In this document: positions 1-5,800 of the stretch, one piece after another
How positions within the stretch are numbered: the stretch's first letter is position 1
Layout of the letters: each line of letters opens with the position of its first letter
DNA from: Actinomycetes bacterium
GTDB lineage: Bacteria; Actinomycetota; Actinomycetes; Propionibacteriales; Propionibacteriaceae
Length of the DNA stretch: 7,016 nt
NCBI GenBank assembly: GCA_023432725.1
Contig: JAEYUH010000023.1
Span: 1 to 7,016 of the forward strand
Direction: 5' to 3'
Made by a program: the position numbers and the translations under genes
The notes under the pieces: model-generated
What the model was told of the DNA's origin: nothing
Databases searched by the model: none
The model's input: the letters and a program-made list of their open reading frames with translations, nothing else

Positions 1-1
1 G

Positions 2-85
2 GTCGTGGTGACCCACGACCCCACCGTCGCCGAACGGTGCGATCAGGTCGCCGTCCTCGCCGACGGCACGGTGACAGTCTCATGA
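2..85 (+). CDS. ABC transporter ATP-binding protein, C-terminal end only (partial)
   Basis: Only the last 27 codons and the TGA stop are inside the window; the gene begins upstream. The frame reads VVVTHDPTVAERCDQVAVLA and then DGTVTVS. The THD triplet after a run of hydrophobic residues is the H-loop (switch) histidine of ABC ATPases, and the following 'ADGTV' strand is the usual end of short export-type ATPases of the LolD/MacB class. The TGA overlaps the permease ATG (ATGA, 82-85), so the two are translationally coupled and should form one transporter. The Walker A, signature and Walker B motifs lie outside the window, so the substrate cannot be inferred. Confidence 0.85.
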   Translation, partial: VVVTHDPTVAERCDQVAVLADGTVTVS

Positions 86-1227
86 CCCACACCACCTGGC
101 GGGCCGGCTCCAGCATCAGCGAAGGGCTGCGCACCCTGCGCGACGGCGGCTGGCTGACCGCCACCCTCGTCCTGATCGTGACCGCGGTCACCGCCGTCAC
201 CATCAGCGTCGACCTGATCACCGTCTCCGGCATCCTCGCCGCCGAACGTGCCTACCTCGACGCCGGCGGCGACGTCATCGTCGCCGAAGGCCAACCCACC
301 AACGCCACCATCACCGCCCTCCAACCCCACACCAGCGGCGGCCTCCAAGTTGGCACCGGAGCCCTGGACGCCGCCCGCTGCGCCGCGCTCACCGACCTTC
401 CGGGCGTGCGCGCCGCCGCAGCGGTCAGCGTCCTGCCAGGAACCGGACTCGCCGGGCGACCCGAAGCCACACTGACGATCGGTGCCGCCACCCGCGGTAT
501 CACTGACATCCTCGACCTGGCCGACCCCAACCTCCAGGTGATCACCACCCCCACTCTCGCCGAACGCTGGGGCTGGGGCCCCGGCACCTGGATCGAACCT
601 GTCGACCCGCCACAACCCCTGCCCGACGGCACCCTTCGCCTCGACGCGATCACCCCCCTGGACCGCCTCGGCCAGGAATGGGACACCACCGTGGTCATCC
701 CCCGCACCGCCGCCGGTCCCGCCGACCAGTGCTACCTGCGCATCCACCCCCAGTACCGCGACACCCTCCAAGCCACCCTGCCAGCCCGGCTCGGCGAATC
801 ACCGGCCCTGCGCATCGTTGTCCGCGACATCATCCCCACCGGGCCCTACAGCCTCGACCCCAGCGCCGACTTCACCAGCAGGGTCACCCGCCACGCCGGG
901 CTGGCCGGCGGCGCCCTCGCCGGCGCCATCCTCAGCCTCGTGATGATCCTGCGACGCGGACGAGCCGCCCTCTATGCCAGCGTCGGCGTCGGATACCCCG
1001 ACGGCGTCCTGATCCGCTGGACCGAATACCTCCTCCCGCTGATCGCCGGCCTCGCCTGGGGCACCGGCTGGGCACTCGCCCTCGCCACCACCACCGGCAC
1101 CCCCCTCGCCGTCGCCACCGGTCTCGGGCTACGCCAAGCCGCCACCGTCCTCGCCACCGGCGCCATAATCGTCGTGCTCACCGGGCTCGCCAGACCCACA
1201 ACCATGACAGCCCTGAAAGACCGCTGA
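82..1227 (+). CDS. ABC transporter permease, FtsX/MacB-like topology
   Basis: This 381-residue membrane protein should pair with the ATPase ending at base 85. I chose the ATG at 82 because it overlaps the ATPase stop; the reading frame runs further upstream only through the ATPase gene. One hydrophobic helix (about residues 25-50) is followed by a large extracytoplasmic domain (about 51-272), then three helices near 274-290, 317-338 and 352-372. This 1+3 layout is typical of FtsX/MacB-type permeases, which usually work in lipoprotein release, peptide efflux or signalling rather than bulk import. The phrase 'RCAALTDLPGVRAA' early in the outer domain resembles the MacB-type periplasmic core. 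The protein has exactly two cysteines, C100 and C217, both in the outer domain. The coding strand is strikingly C-rich, with ACC, GCC, CCC and CTC dominating. Substrate unknown; a family-level call only. Confidence 0.8.
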   Translation: MTHTTWRAGSSISEGLRTLRDGGWLTATLVLIVTAVTAVTISVDLITVSGILAAERAYLDAGGDVIVAEGQPTNATITALQPHTSGGLQVGTGALDAARCAALTDLPGVRAAAAVSVLPGTGLAGRPEATLTIGAATRGITDILDLADPNLQVITTPTLAERWGWGPGTWIEPVDPPQPLPDGTLRLDAITPLDRLGQEWDTTVVIPRTAAGPADQCYLRIHPQYRDTLQATLPARLGESPALRIVVRDIIPTGPYSLDPSADFTSRVTRHAGLAGGALAGAILSLVMILRRGRAALYASVGVGYPDGVLIRWTEYLLPLIAGLAWGTGWALALATTTGTPLAVATGLGLRQAATVLATGAIIVVLTGLARPTTMTALKDR

Positions 1228-1297
1228 AGGCCCAGGGTCCGGGGCAGGCTCGGTCGTTCCGGCCGCCCAACCCCTGCCGGAGCGCTCAGCGGAGAGA

Positions 1298-1327
1298 CGC
1301 CCGCGCTCGGCGCGGCAGAAGCGGGCG
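1298..1327 (+). terminator. Possible hairpin terminator after the ABC permease
   Basis: CGCCCGC (1298-1304) pairs perfectly with GCGGGCG (1321-1327) around a 16-base loop, 71 bases past the permease stop. No T-run follows, so it is not a classical intrinsic terminator, though U-less hairpins are often proposed in actinobacteria. GC-rich DNA gives such stems by chance, so this is tentative. The rest of the 181-base gap (1228-1408) shows nothing else I can support apart from the Shine-Dalgarno site at its end. Confidence 0.25.
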
Positions 1328-1397
1328 GTCCGTCACAGTTGGGTCACTCCATCCGCTCGTGCACCCGCAGGTCGGCGTCTTGGTCGATACTCGATCC

Positions 1398-1402
1398 GGA
1401 GG
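1398..1402 (+). promoter_or_regulatory. Shine-Dalgarno site GGAGG for the gene at 1409
   Basis: GGAGG lies six bases before the ATG at 1409. It is one of the two clear ribosome binding sites in the window and settles the start of the small membrane protein. Confidence 0.75.
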
Positions 1403-1408
1403 TTCTCG

Positions 1409-1798
1409 ATGCCGACGCTGCCCAGTCCCAGAGCGGCCGTTCCGCCTAGGCCGTTTGAGTTCGCGCCGATCGGCTTGTCGGCCGCGGCAGCACTGTGCCT
1501 CGCCCTGCCCATCCTCCGATTCGGAGCGGTGTCGCTTCCATGCCCAGGCGGCGACTTCGAGCAGCAGTGCTTGGCCCAGGCCGACAGCACCTCGACCATC
1601 GCCGCGGGCTTCGCCGTCGTCGCTGTCGTCCTCTTCGTGGCCGCAGCCCTGACCGGAGTCGCCCGTCGCAAGCTGCAGTTCCAAGCCCCGCCGAACTGGC
1701 CACCACCGCCCGCGGGGTGGCAACCGCCGCGGAACTGGCAGCCACCAGCCGACTGGCCGAACGCACCCAACGGATGGCGGTACTGGCGCATGGGCTAG
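1409..1798 (+). CDS. Small two-helix membrane protein with Pro/Trp-repeat C-terminal tail
   Basis: I do not recognise this 129-residue protein by name. A Pro-rich start (residues 1-15) precedes two hydrophobic helices at about 19-38 and 64-84. The loop between them carries two cysteines (C45, C54) that could form a disulfide if it faces outside. The tail from residue 93 is built of proline-tryptophan units with Trp at 97, 104, 110, 116, 123 and 126, ending in 'GWRYW'. This recalls the GW...RYW signature of DUF2510-type tails attached to actinobacterial membrane proteins, but the full DUF2510 consensus is absent. The start is fixed by GGAGG six bases upstream. The gene stands alone, between hairpins on both sides. 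Coding is supported by the RBS and the ordered membrane/tail architecture. Function unknown. Confidence 0.75.
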   Translation: MPTLPSPRAAVPPRPFEFAPIGLSAAAALCLALPILRFGAVSLPCPGGDFEQQCLAQADSTSTIAAGFAVVAVVLFVAAALTGVARRKLQFQAPPNWPPPPAGWQPPRNWQPPADWPNAPNGWRYWRMG

Positions 1799-1833
1799 CG
1801 GAGGCGCAGGACTCTGCAAGCGGCGCGTAGCCC

Positions 1834-1857
1834 GTGCCGACGCACGACTCTCGGCAC
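1834..1857 (+). terminator. Hairpin downstream of the Pro/Trp-tail gene
   Basis: GTGCCGA (1834-1840) and TCGGCAC (1851-1857) form a perfect seven-base-pair stem with a ten-base loop, 35 bases after the stop at 1798. Flanking GCGCG and CGCGC tracts could extend the structure. There is no T-run. It may end transcription before the CxxC gene that follows, but chance pairing is not excluded. Confidence 0.3.
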
Positions 1858-1901
1858 CATCGCCCGCGCGGCGTGGGGCATGAGCGACACGCTTCAGCGA
1901 G

Positions 1902-1907
1902 TACCGT
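1902..1907 (+). promoter_or_regulatory. Possible -10 box TACCGT for the CxxC gene
   Basis: TACCGT fits the actinobacterial TANNNT -10 pattern and ends five bases before the GTG at 1913, so transcription would start at or next to the start codon. I see no convincing Shine-Dalgarno sequence there, which is consistent with a leaderless message. No good -35 element is visible. The motif is short, so this is tentative. Confidence 0.3.
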
Positions 1908-1912
1908 GAGAC

Positions 1913-2119
1913 GTGTCATTCTTCAGGCGGCGCCCCGAGGAGCCCTACGACTACGGGGCGGTCGAAGACCCGTGCGAAGTGTGTGGCCATGAGAAGTCAG
2001 CACACCCGTCCCCCGGTCAACGGGATCTCACCCGCTGCGCGATCTGTATCTGGGAAGAAGACACCGACCAGCGCGACACCGCAGACATGTGTGCGGTGCG
2101 CTACGCCCGCCAAGACTGA
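1913..2119 (+). CDS. Small protein with paired CxxC motifs, probably zinc-binding
   Basis: This 68-residue protein is not one I can name. C21-x2-C24 is followed by H26 and H31, then C42-x2-C45, with a further C60. Two CxxC knuckles about 18 residues apart is the classical spacing of a small treble-clef or zinc-ribbon fold, and the histidines offer alternative ligands. The rest is charged and hydrophilic (basic FFRRR start, acidic WEEDTD stretch at 47-52), with no membrane segment or signal peptide, so it is probably cytoplasmic. The GTG at 1913 is the only sensible start: an ATG 33 bases upstream in the same frame runs into TGA at 1907-1909. It converges on the gtrA-like gene across 86 bases. 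A nucleic-acid or protein-binding role is plausible for such folds but is inference. Confidence 0.65.
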   Translation: MSFFRRRPEEPYDYGAVEDPCEVCGHEKSAHPSPGQRDLTRCAICIWEEDTDQRDTADMCAVRYARQD

Positions 2120-2176
2120 GGCCCTCCGAAGGAGCGCTCATCGGCATGAGAGTGACGTTTCGCCCGCGCGGGTTCC

Positions 2177-2202
2177 CGGTGCGCGGAGCAGGCGCGCGAC
2201 CG
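2177..2202. terminator. Bulged hairpin between convergent genes, possible bidirectional terminator
   Basis: CGGT+GCGCG (2177-2185) pairs with CGCGC+ACCG (2193-2197 and 2199-2202) around a seven-base loop, with G2198 bulged. That gives nine pairs. It sits between the stop of the CxxC gene (2119) and the TAG of the gtrA-like gene (2206-2208), where a shared terminator would be expected. A weaker CTCAT/ATGAG stem with a four-base loop lies at 2137-2150. No strong T-run is present on either strand. Confidence 0.35.
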
Positions 2203-2205
2203 CAG

Positions 2206-2619
2206 CTACCGGAAGATCAGCGTCCGCTGCACCACGAAGTTCACCGTGGTTGCCACCCCCTGGGCCACCACGAACCCCACCGACTGCGCCGCCAGCACAC
2301 TGCCCGTGGCCCCCAGCACCCAGGGGTAGTTCAGCGCGAAGAGCCCAACCTGGACGGCGAAGGTGAGCCCGTACAACACGACAACGGCGGCGAACCGGCG
2401 CTTGCTGGGCGCGGCCCTGAAGGTCCAGCGCCGGTTGAGGAGGTAAGCGGTGGTGGTGCCGGCCACGAAGGAGAGGGCCTTGGCGAGGTTGGGGCCCAGG
2501 CCCAGCGCCATCAGCCCGAGCAACAGCCCGTAGTCGACCACCGCCGAGAGCCCGCCGGAGACGACGAAGCGCAGCAACTGGGTGCCCAGCGGAAGCCGGA
2601 CGGACTCGTCGGGGCTCAC
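2206..2619 (-). CDS. GtrA family four-helix membrane protein
   Basis: This 137-residue protein has four hydrophobic helices at about residues 16-38, 43-62, 76-96 and 104-126. Family hallmarks are visible: 'LRFVVSGGLSAVVDYGLL' in helix 1, 'NRRWTFR' (62-68) after helix 2, and a C-terminal 'NFVVQRTLIFR'. GtrA-family proteins act in the cytoplasmic membrane and are linked to moving polyprenyl-phosphate-bound sugars for cell-envelope glycosylation; no enzyme active site is expected. I start it at the GTG at 2619-2617, which overlaps the TGA of the PH-domain gene (GTGA). The frame is open further upstream only because it runs through that gene. Translation is therefore probably coupled, and it is the last gene of the birA unit. 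From memory, a GtrA-like gene (Rv3277) occupies the same place in Mycobacterium tuberculosis. The specific lipid-linked substrate is unknown. Confidence 0.88.
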   Translation of the reverse strand: MSPDESVRLPLGTQLLRFVVSGGLSAVVDYGLLLGLMALGLGPNLAKALSFVAGTTTAYLLNRRWTFRAAPSKRRFAAVVVLYGLTFAVQVGLFALNYPWVLGATGSVLAAQSVGFVVAQGVATTVNFVVQRTLIFR

Positions 2620-3143
2620 TCGCCGGGGTCCGGTGGACGGGGTTCGACGCGCCGGTCGTCCCCGAACAGCAGTTCGGTCATCAGGACGTGGACCTGCTCG
2701 ACGTCGGGGATGTCGTGCAGGGCTACCGGCGCCTCGGCCGCGGTGGTGAGGACGAGGGTGCCGCACCCGAGCATCCGGTCGAGCAGGCTGCGCGAGTAGG
2801 CGACGTTGTTGATCCGGCTCAGCGGCAGGTCGTGACCGGTCTTGTGCAGGATGCCGCGGCGGGTGATGATCCGGCGGTCGGTCAGGGTGTAGGTGGTCGT
2901 CAACCAGCGCAGGTAGGGCGCCACCACCCAGGCTGCGAGCGCGGCAGCGGCGAGGCCGAACTCGACCCAAATCGCCCACGGTTGCCAGCGGCTCGGCGTC
3001 GCGGCGACCGCGACTCCCGCGGCGACGGCGATCACCAGCAGCGCGACCACCGGCCAGACCAGCGCCTTGCCGTGGGTGCGCAGGTGCAGCAACTCCGCCT
3101 CGTCGGTTCCGAGATACTTGCCTGGCAGCCCCACGTCACCCAT
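2616..3143 (-). CDS. Membrane protein with bacterial PH domain (bPH2/DUF304 family)
   Basis: This 175-residue protein begins with a short soluble stretch ('[16 protein letters not shown]'), followed by two membrane helices at about 28-48 and 58-78. A soluble bPH2 domain fills about residues 80-160, recognised by '[15 protein letters not shown]' (85-99), '[10 protein letters not shown]' (105-114) and 'GCGTLVLTT'. This architecture matches single-domain YdbS-like proteins. The domain's biochemical role is not established and no catalytic residues are expected. The tail after about residue 163 is charged and Pro-rich. The ATG at 3143 lies 23 bases after the birA stop with only a weak purine stretch before it, so co-transcription with birA is likely. 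The same PH-protein/birA pairing occurs in mycobacteria (Rv3278c/Rv3279c, from memory). A link to the envelope is suggested by the membrane topology and the GtrA partner, but is inference. Confidence 0.88.
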   Translation of the reverse strand: MGDVGLPGKYLGTDEAELLHLRTHGKALVWPVVALLVIAVAAGVAVAATPSRWQPWAIWVEFGLAAAALAAWVVAPYLRWLTTTYTLTDRRIITRRGILHKTGHDLPLSRINNVAYSRSLLDRMLGCGTLVLTTAAEAPVALHDIPDVEQVHVLMTELLFGDDRRVEPRPPDPGE

Positions 3144-3166
3144 GGTTCCACATCGCCGGGGCAGCT

Positions 3167-3940
3167 TCAGCGCAGGTGCCAGACATCGCCGGCGGCGAAC
3201 TCGCGGACGCCGGACGCCGTGCGCACCAGCAGCCTCCCGTCGGCGTCCACCCCCACCGCGTCGCCTTCGGCCCCCTCACCCCCGCCGAGGTCGACCCGCA
3301 CCCGGCGTCCAATGGTGGCGCAGGCAGCGGCGTACTCGTCACGCAGGTCGGCGCCCGCCAGCCAGCGGGTGTAGCGCCCCTCGAAGGCCCGCAGCACAGC
3401 GAGCACCACCGCTGCGGGATCGCTGTCGGCACCCTCGATCGCCAACGAGGTGGCGGTCGGCACCGGGAGGTCCGCCGCGCCCAGCCGGGTGTTGATCCCC
3501 ATCCCGATCACCACCGCCGGGCCGGACGCCGTCGCCACCTGCTCGGCGAGGATGCCGCACAGCTTGCGATCCCCCACCAGCACGTCGTTGGGCCACTTCA
3601 GCCGGGCCTGCAGGCCGGCCGCGGCGCGCACCCCGTCCACGACCGCCAGGCCGGCCACCAGCGGCAGCCACAGCCAGCGCGCCGGCTCGGCCGCCGGGGG
3701 CCTCAGCATCATCGAGAGCGCCAGCGAGTCCCCCGGTGGCGCCGTCCACACCCTGGTGAACCTGCCGCGGCCCGCGGACTGGTGGTCGGCGACCAGCACC
3801 GCACCGCCCGGAGCCCCGCTCCGGGCCAGGGCTGCCAGGTCCGCATTGGTCGAGCCGGTCTCGGCAACGGCGTCCACGCGGGTCCAGAACCTGTCCCCCA
3901 ATGCACCAGCCAGGCGGTCCGCGTCAACCAGTGGTTCCAC
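3167..3940 (-). CDS. birA: Biotin--[acetyl-CoA-carboxylase] ligase, class I without HTH domain
   Basis: BirA activates biotin with ATP to biotinyl-5'-AMP and transfers it to the lysine of a biotin carrier domain, here presumably the alpha subunit of the acyl-CoA carboxylase. Of 257 residues, the ligase core carries 'ETGSTN' (27-32), the biotin/ATP loop 'GRGR' (57-60), 'KWPNDV' (115-120) and 'VVIGMGIN'. The C-terminal SH3-like domain ends 'AGDVWHLR'. E. coli BirA has about 321 residues and an N-terminal DNA-binding domain. That domain is absent here, so this enzyme should not repress transcription. I chose the GTG at 3940, giving a normal lead-in before ETGSTN. The open frame continues far upstream, but only as antisense of accD. 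birA diverges from accD over 48 bases and heads the unit birA-PH-gtrA. Confidence 0.95.
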   Translation of the reverse strand: MEPLVDADRLAGALGDRFWTRVDAVAETGSTNADLAALARSGAPGGAVLVADHQSAGRGRFTRVWTAPPGDSLALSMMLRPPAAEPARWLWLPLVAGLAVVDGVRAAAGLQARLKWPNDVLVGDRKLCGILAEQVATASGPAVVIGMGINTRLGAADLPVPTATSLAIEGADSDPAAVVLAVLRAFEGRYTRWLAGADLRDEYAAACATIGRRVRVDLGGGEGAEGDAVGVDADGRLLVRTASGVREFAAGDVWHLR

Positions 3941-3948
3941 GGGCGACC

Positions 3949-3954
3949 ACCCTA
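3949..3954 (-). promoter_or_regulatory. Possible -10 box TAGGGT for birA
   Basis: Read on the minus strand, TAGGGT fits TANNNT and ends eight bases before the birA GTG. That would give a message that is leaderless or has one or two extra bases. No obvious Shine-Dalgarno sequence precedes the GTG. No clear -35 is seen. Tentative. Confidence 0.3.
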
Positions 3955-3957
3955 TGC

Positions 3958-3971
3958 CCCGGGCGTCCGGG
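3958..3971. repeat. Short inverted repeat midway between the divergent -10 boxes
   Basis: CCCGG (3958-3962) and CCGGG (3967-3971) flank a four-base centre. The repeat sits almost exactly midway between the candidate birA -10 (3949-3954) and accD -10 (3977-3982), where a repressor could control both promoters. Five-base GC-only arms are easily met by chance in this genome, so operator function is only a suggestion. Confidence 0.2.
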
Positions 3972-3976
3972 CGCTC

Positions 3977-3982
3977 TATGGT
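3977..3982 (+). promoter_or_regulatory. -10 box TATGGT for a leaderless accD transcript
   Basis: TATGGT matches TANNNT and is followed by exactly six bases (CGGGGC) before the accD ATG at 3989. The expected transcription start therefore falls on the A of the ATG. The GGGG just before the ATG is too close to serve as a normal Shine-Dalgarno site, and no TTGACA-like -35 is apparent. Leaderless genes with this geometry are common in actinobacteria. Confidence 0.5.
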
Positions 3983-3988
3983 CGGGGC

Positions 3989-5563
3989 ATGGGGATCGAC
4001 ATCCACACGACCGCGGGCAAGCTCGCCGACCTTGCCAACCGCCGTGATGAAGCGTTGAACCCCAGCCCCCCGGCCGCGGTGGAGAAGGTGCACGCGCAGG
4101 GCAAGATGACCGCCCGCGAGCGCGTCCTCGCCCTGCTCGACGAGGGCACCTTCGCCGAGTTCGACAGGTTCTCCCGCCACCGCTCCTCCTCCTTCGGGAT
4201 GGAGGCGAAGCGCCCCTACACCGACGGCGTGATCACCGGCGTCGGCGCCATCCACGGCCGTCCGGTCTGCGTCTTCTCCCAGGACGTCACCCTGTTCGGC
4301 GGCGCGCTCGGCGAGGTGTACGGCGAGAAGATCGTGAAGATCATCGACTTCGCCATCAAGACCGGCTGCCCGATCATCGGGATCAACGAGGGCGGCGGCG
4401 CCCGGATCCAGGAGGGTGTGGTCTCCCTCGACCTGTACTCCCAGATCTTCCGCCGCAACACCCTCGCCTCGGGGGTGATCCCGCAGATCTCGCTGATCAT
4501 GGGCGCCGCCGCCGGTGGCCACGTCTACTCCCCCGCGCTGACCGACTTCGTGGTGATGGTCGACCAGACCTCGCAGATGTTCATCACGGGTCCCGCGGTG
4601 ATCAAGACGGTCACCGGCGAGGACGTCAGCATGGAGGACCTCGGTGGGGGACGGACGCACTCCACCAAGTCGGGCAACTCTCATTACCTGGCCGCCGACG
4701 AGGCCGACGCCATCGAGTACGTCCGCGAACTGCTGACCTACCTGCCGCAGAACAACCTCGAGGACCCGCCGGTCTTCGACGAGGACGAGGCTGACCTCAC
4801 CTTCACCGACCACGACCGGGTGCTCGACACCGTCATTCCCGACTCGCCGAACCAGCCCTACGACATGCACGAGGTGATCCGCCGGGTGCTGGACGACGAC
4901 GAGTTCCTCGAGGTGCACAAGCTCTACGCGCCGAACATCATCTGCGGGTTCGGACGGGTGGAGGGCCGCGCCGTCGGGGTGATCGCCAACCAGCCTCTCG
5001 TCTACGCCGGTTGCCTCGACATCAAGGCGTCGGAGAAGGCGGCCCGCTTCGTGCGCACCTGCGACGCCTTCAACATCCCGATCCTCACCTTCGTCGACGT
5101 CCCGGGCTTCCTGCCCGGCACCGACCAGGAGTGGGACGGAATCATCCGCCGCGGCGCGAAGCTGATCTACGCCTACGCCGAGGCCACCGTCCCGCTGGTG
5201 ACGGTGATCACCCGCAAGGCCTACGGCGGGGCCTACTGCGTGATGGGGTCGAAGCCGCTCGGCGCCGACGTGAACCTGGCCTGGCCGACGGCGCAGATCG
5301 CGGTGATGGGAGCCGAGGGCGCGGTGAACATCCTCTACCGGCGTGAACTCGCCGATTCCGACGAACCGCAGGCCCGCCGCGAACAGCTGATCCAGGAGTA
5401 CAACGACGAACTCGCGAACCCCTACGTCGCCGCCGAGCGCGGCTACGTGGACAAGGTGATCTTCCCGCACGAAACCCGTGCGCAGATCATCAGGGTGCTG
5501 CGGCTGCTGCGCACCAAGCGCCAGCAGCTGCCACCGAAGAAGCACGGGAACATCCCGCTATGA
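3989..5563 (+). CDS. accD5: Acyl-CoA carboxylase carboxyltransferase (beta) subunit, AccD5/PccB type
   Basis: The carboxyltransferase moves the carboxyl group from carboxybiotin on the alpha subunit to propionyl-CoA (or acetyl/butyryl-CoA), giving methylmalonyl-CoA or related products in the cytoplasm. At 524 residues it is full length for this family, normally a hexamer. N- and C-terminal crotonase-like halves are both present. The first oxyanion loop is GGGARIQEG (135-143), followed by GAAAGGH (172-178), 'SPALTDF' and 'MFITGP'. The second half has '[18 protein letters not shown]', '[23 protein letters not shown]', YGGAYCVMG (from 412) and the family ending '[11 protein letters not shown]'. 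Residue 417, at the position known to tune acyl-chain choice, is Cys, as I recall for mycobacterial AccD5; Streptomyces PccB has Asp. The MGAAAGGH wording is also AccD5-like. The ATG at 3989 gives the family-typical '[12 protein letters not shown]' start. It leads the accD-accE-DUF937-maf unit. Propionyl-CoA preference is likely, not proven. Confidence 0.96.
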   Translation: MGIDIHTTAGKLADLANRRDEALNPSPPAAVEKVHAQGKMTARERVLALLDEGTFAEFDRFSRHRSSSFGMEAKRPYTDGVITGVGAIHGRPVCVFSQDVTLFGGALGEVYGEKIVKIIDFAIKTGCPIIGINEGGGARIQEGVVSLDLYSQIFRRNTLASGVIPQISLIMGAAAGGHVYSPALTDFVVMVDQTSQMFITGPAVIKTVTGEDVSMEDLGGGRTHSTKSGNSHYLAADEADAIEYVRELLTYLPQNNLEDPPVFDEDEADLTFTDHDRVLDTVIPDSPNQPYDMHEVIRRVLDDDEFLEVHKLYAPNIICGFGRVEGRAVGVIANQPLVYAGCLDIKASEKAARFVRTCDAFNIPILTFVDVPGFLPGTDQEWDGIIRRGAKLIYAYAEATVPLVTVITRKAYGGAYCVMGSKPLGADVNLAWPTAQIAVMGAEGAVNILYRRELADSDEPQARREQLIQEYNDELANPYVAAERGYVDKVIFPHETRAQIIRVLRLLRTKRQQLPPKKHGNIPL

Positions 5564-5787
5564 GCGAACCCGACGCCGGGCCCGCCCTGGAGATCCGGTC
5601 CGGTCACCCGACCGATGCCGAACTCGCCGCGCTGACCGCCGTCCTCGTCGCCCTGCAACGGGCCAGGCCGGCTCCGCACCCCCCGGTCGCCAGCACCCTC
5701 GCGGGCGGCTGGCGTTCCTACTGGCACACGGTGCGGACCCCTCTCGTCCCCGGACGCGAGGCATGGCGCAGCAGCTTCCGAACCTGA
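5560..5787 (+). CDS. accE: Acyl-CoA carboxylase epsilon subunit
   Basis: This 75-residue protein is the small accessory subunit peculiar to actinobacterial acyl-CoA carboxylases. It binds the carboxyltransferase and raises complex stability and activity rather than catalysing a step. The recognisable parts are '[20 protein letters not shown]' (10-29), the conserved 'hydrophobic-R-x-G-x-P-T-x-x-E-L-A-A-L' pattern, and a short C-terminal 'PGREAWRSS' (64-72) matching the PG..AWR.S ending of the family. The segment between them (30-50) is Ala/Pro-rich and variable, as usual. The ATG overlaps the accD stop (ATGA, 5560-5563), which strongly supports coupled, balanced translation of the two partners. 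The assignment rests on this pattern, size and position next to accD. A homology search would be expected to hit the ACC epsilon family (PF13822, from memory). Confidence 0.9.
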   Translation: MSEPDAGPALEIRSGHPTDAELAALTAVLVALQRARPAPHPPVASTLAGGWRSYWHTVRTPLVPGREAWRSSFRT

Positions 5788-5789
5788 GA

Positions 5790-5794
5790 AAGGA
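5790..5794 (+). promoter_or_regulatory. Shine-Dalgarno site AAGGA for the DUF937 gene
   Basis: AAGGA, inside the purine run GAGAAAGGAAG, ends six bases before the ATG at 5801. It is the strongest ribosome binding site in the right-hand unit and suggests the DUF937 protein is translated independently and perhaps at a higher level than its coupled neighbours. Confidence 0.75.
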
Positions 5795-5800
5795 AGACCG

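Noticed and set aside
252..771. Open frames on the minus strand opposite the ABC permease.
   Set aside because: Their translations are Gly/Val/Asp/Arg-rich with no membrane or domain pattern and no start signals, while the plus-strand frame has coherent topology and an ATGA link to the ATPase.
1386..1391. GATACT as a -10 box for the gene at 1409.
   Set aside because: It does not fit TANNNT in register, has no -35 partner, and would start transcription inside the GGAGG ribosome binding site.
1880..1909. A nine-codon ATG frame just upstream of the CxxC gene, as an N-terminal extension or leader peptide.
   Set aside because: It ends at TGA (1907-1909) before the GTG at 1913, so it cannot extend the protein. 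Its content shows no attenuation features such as a run of one amino acid.
3176..3988. A plus-strand open frame running into accD from upstream, suggesting a much longer AccD.
   Set aside because: This stretch is antisense to birA and encodes a Pro/Arg/His/Gly-rich sequence with no family match. AccD begins at its normal family N-terminus at 3989.
3941..5545. A minus-strand reading frame stays open from birA right across most of accD, suggesting a giant 792-residue BirA fusion.
   Set aside because: The extra part is antisense to a clearly conserved carboxyltransferase and has a repetitive Gly/Val/Asp/His/Leu-rich composition with no recognisable domain. In GC-rich genomes the antisense frame of a real gene often lacks stops. 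BirA is complete from 3940.
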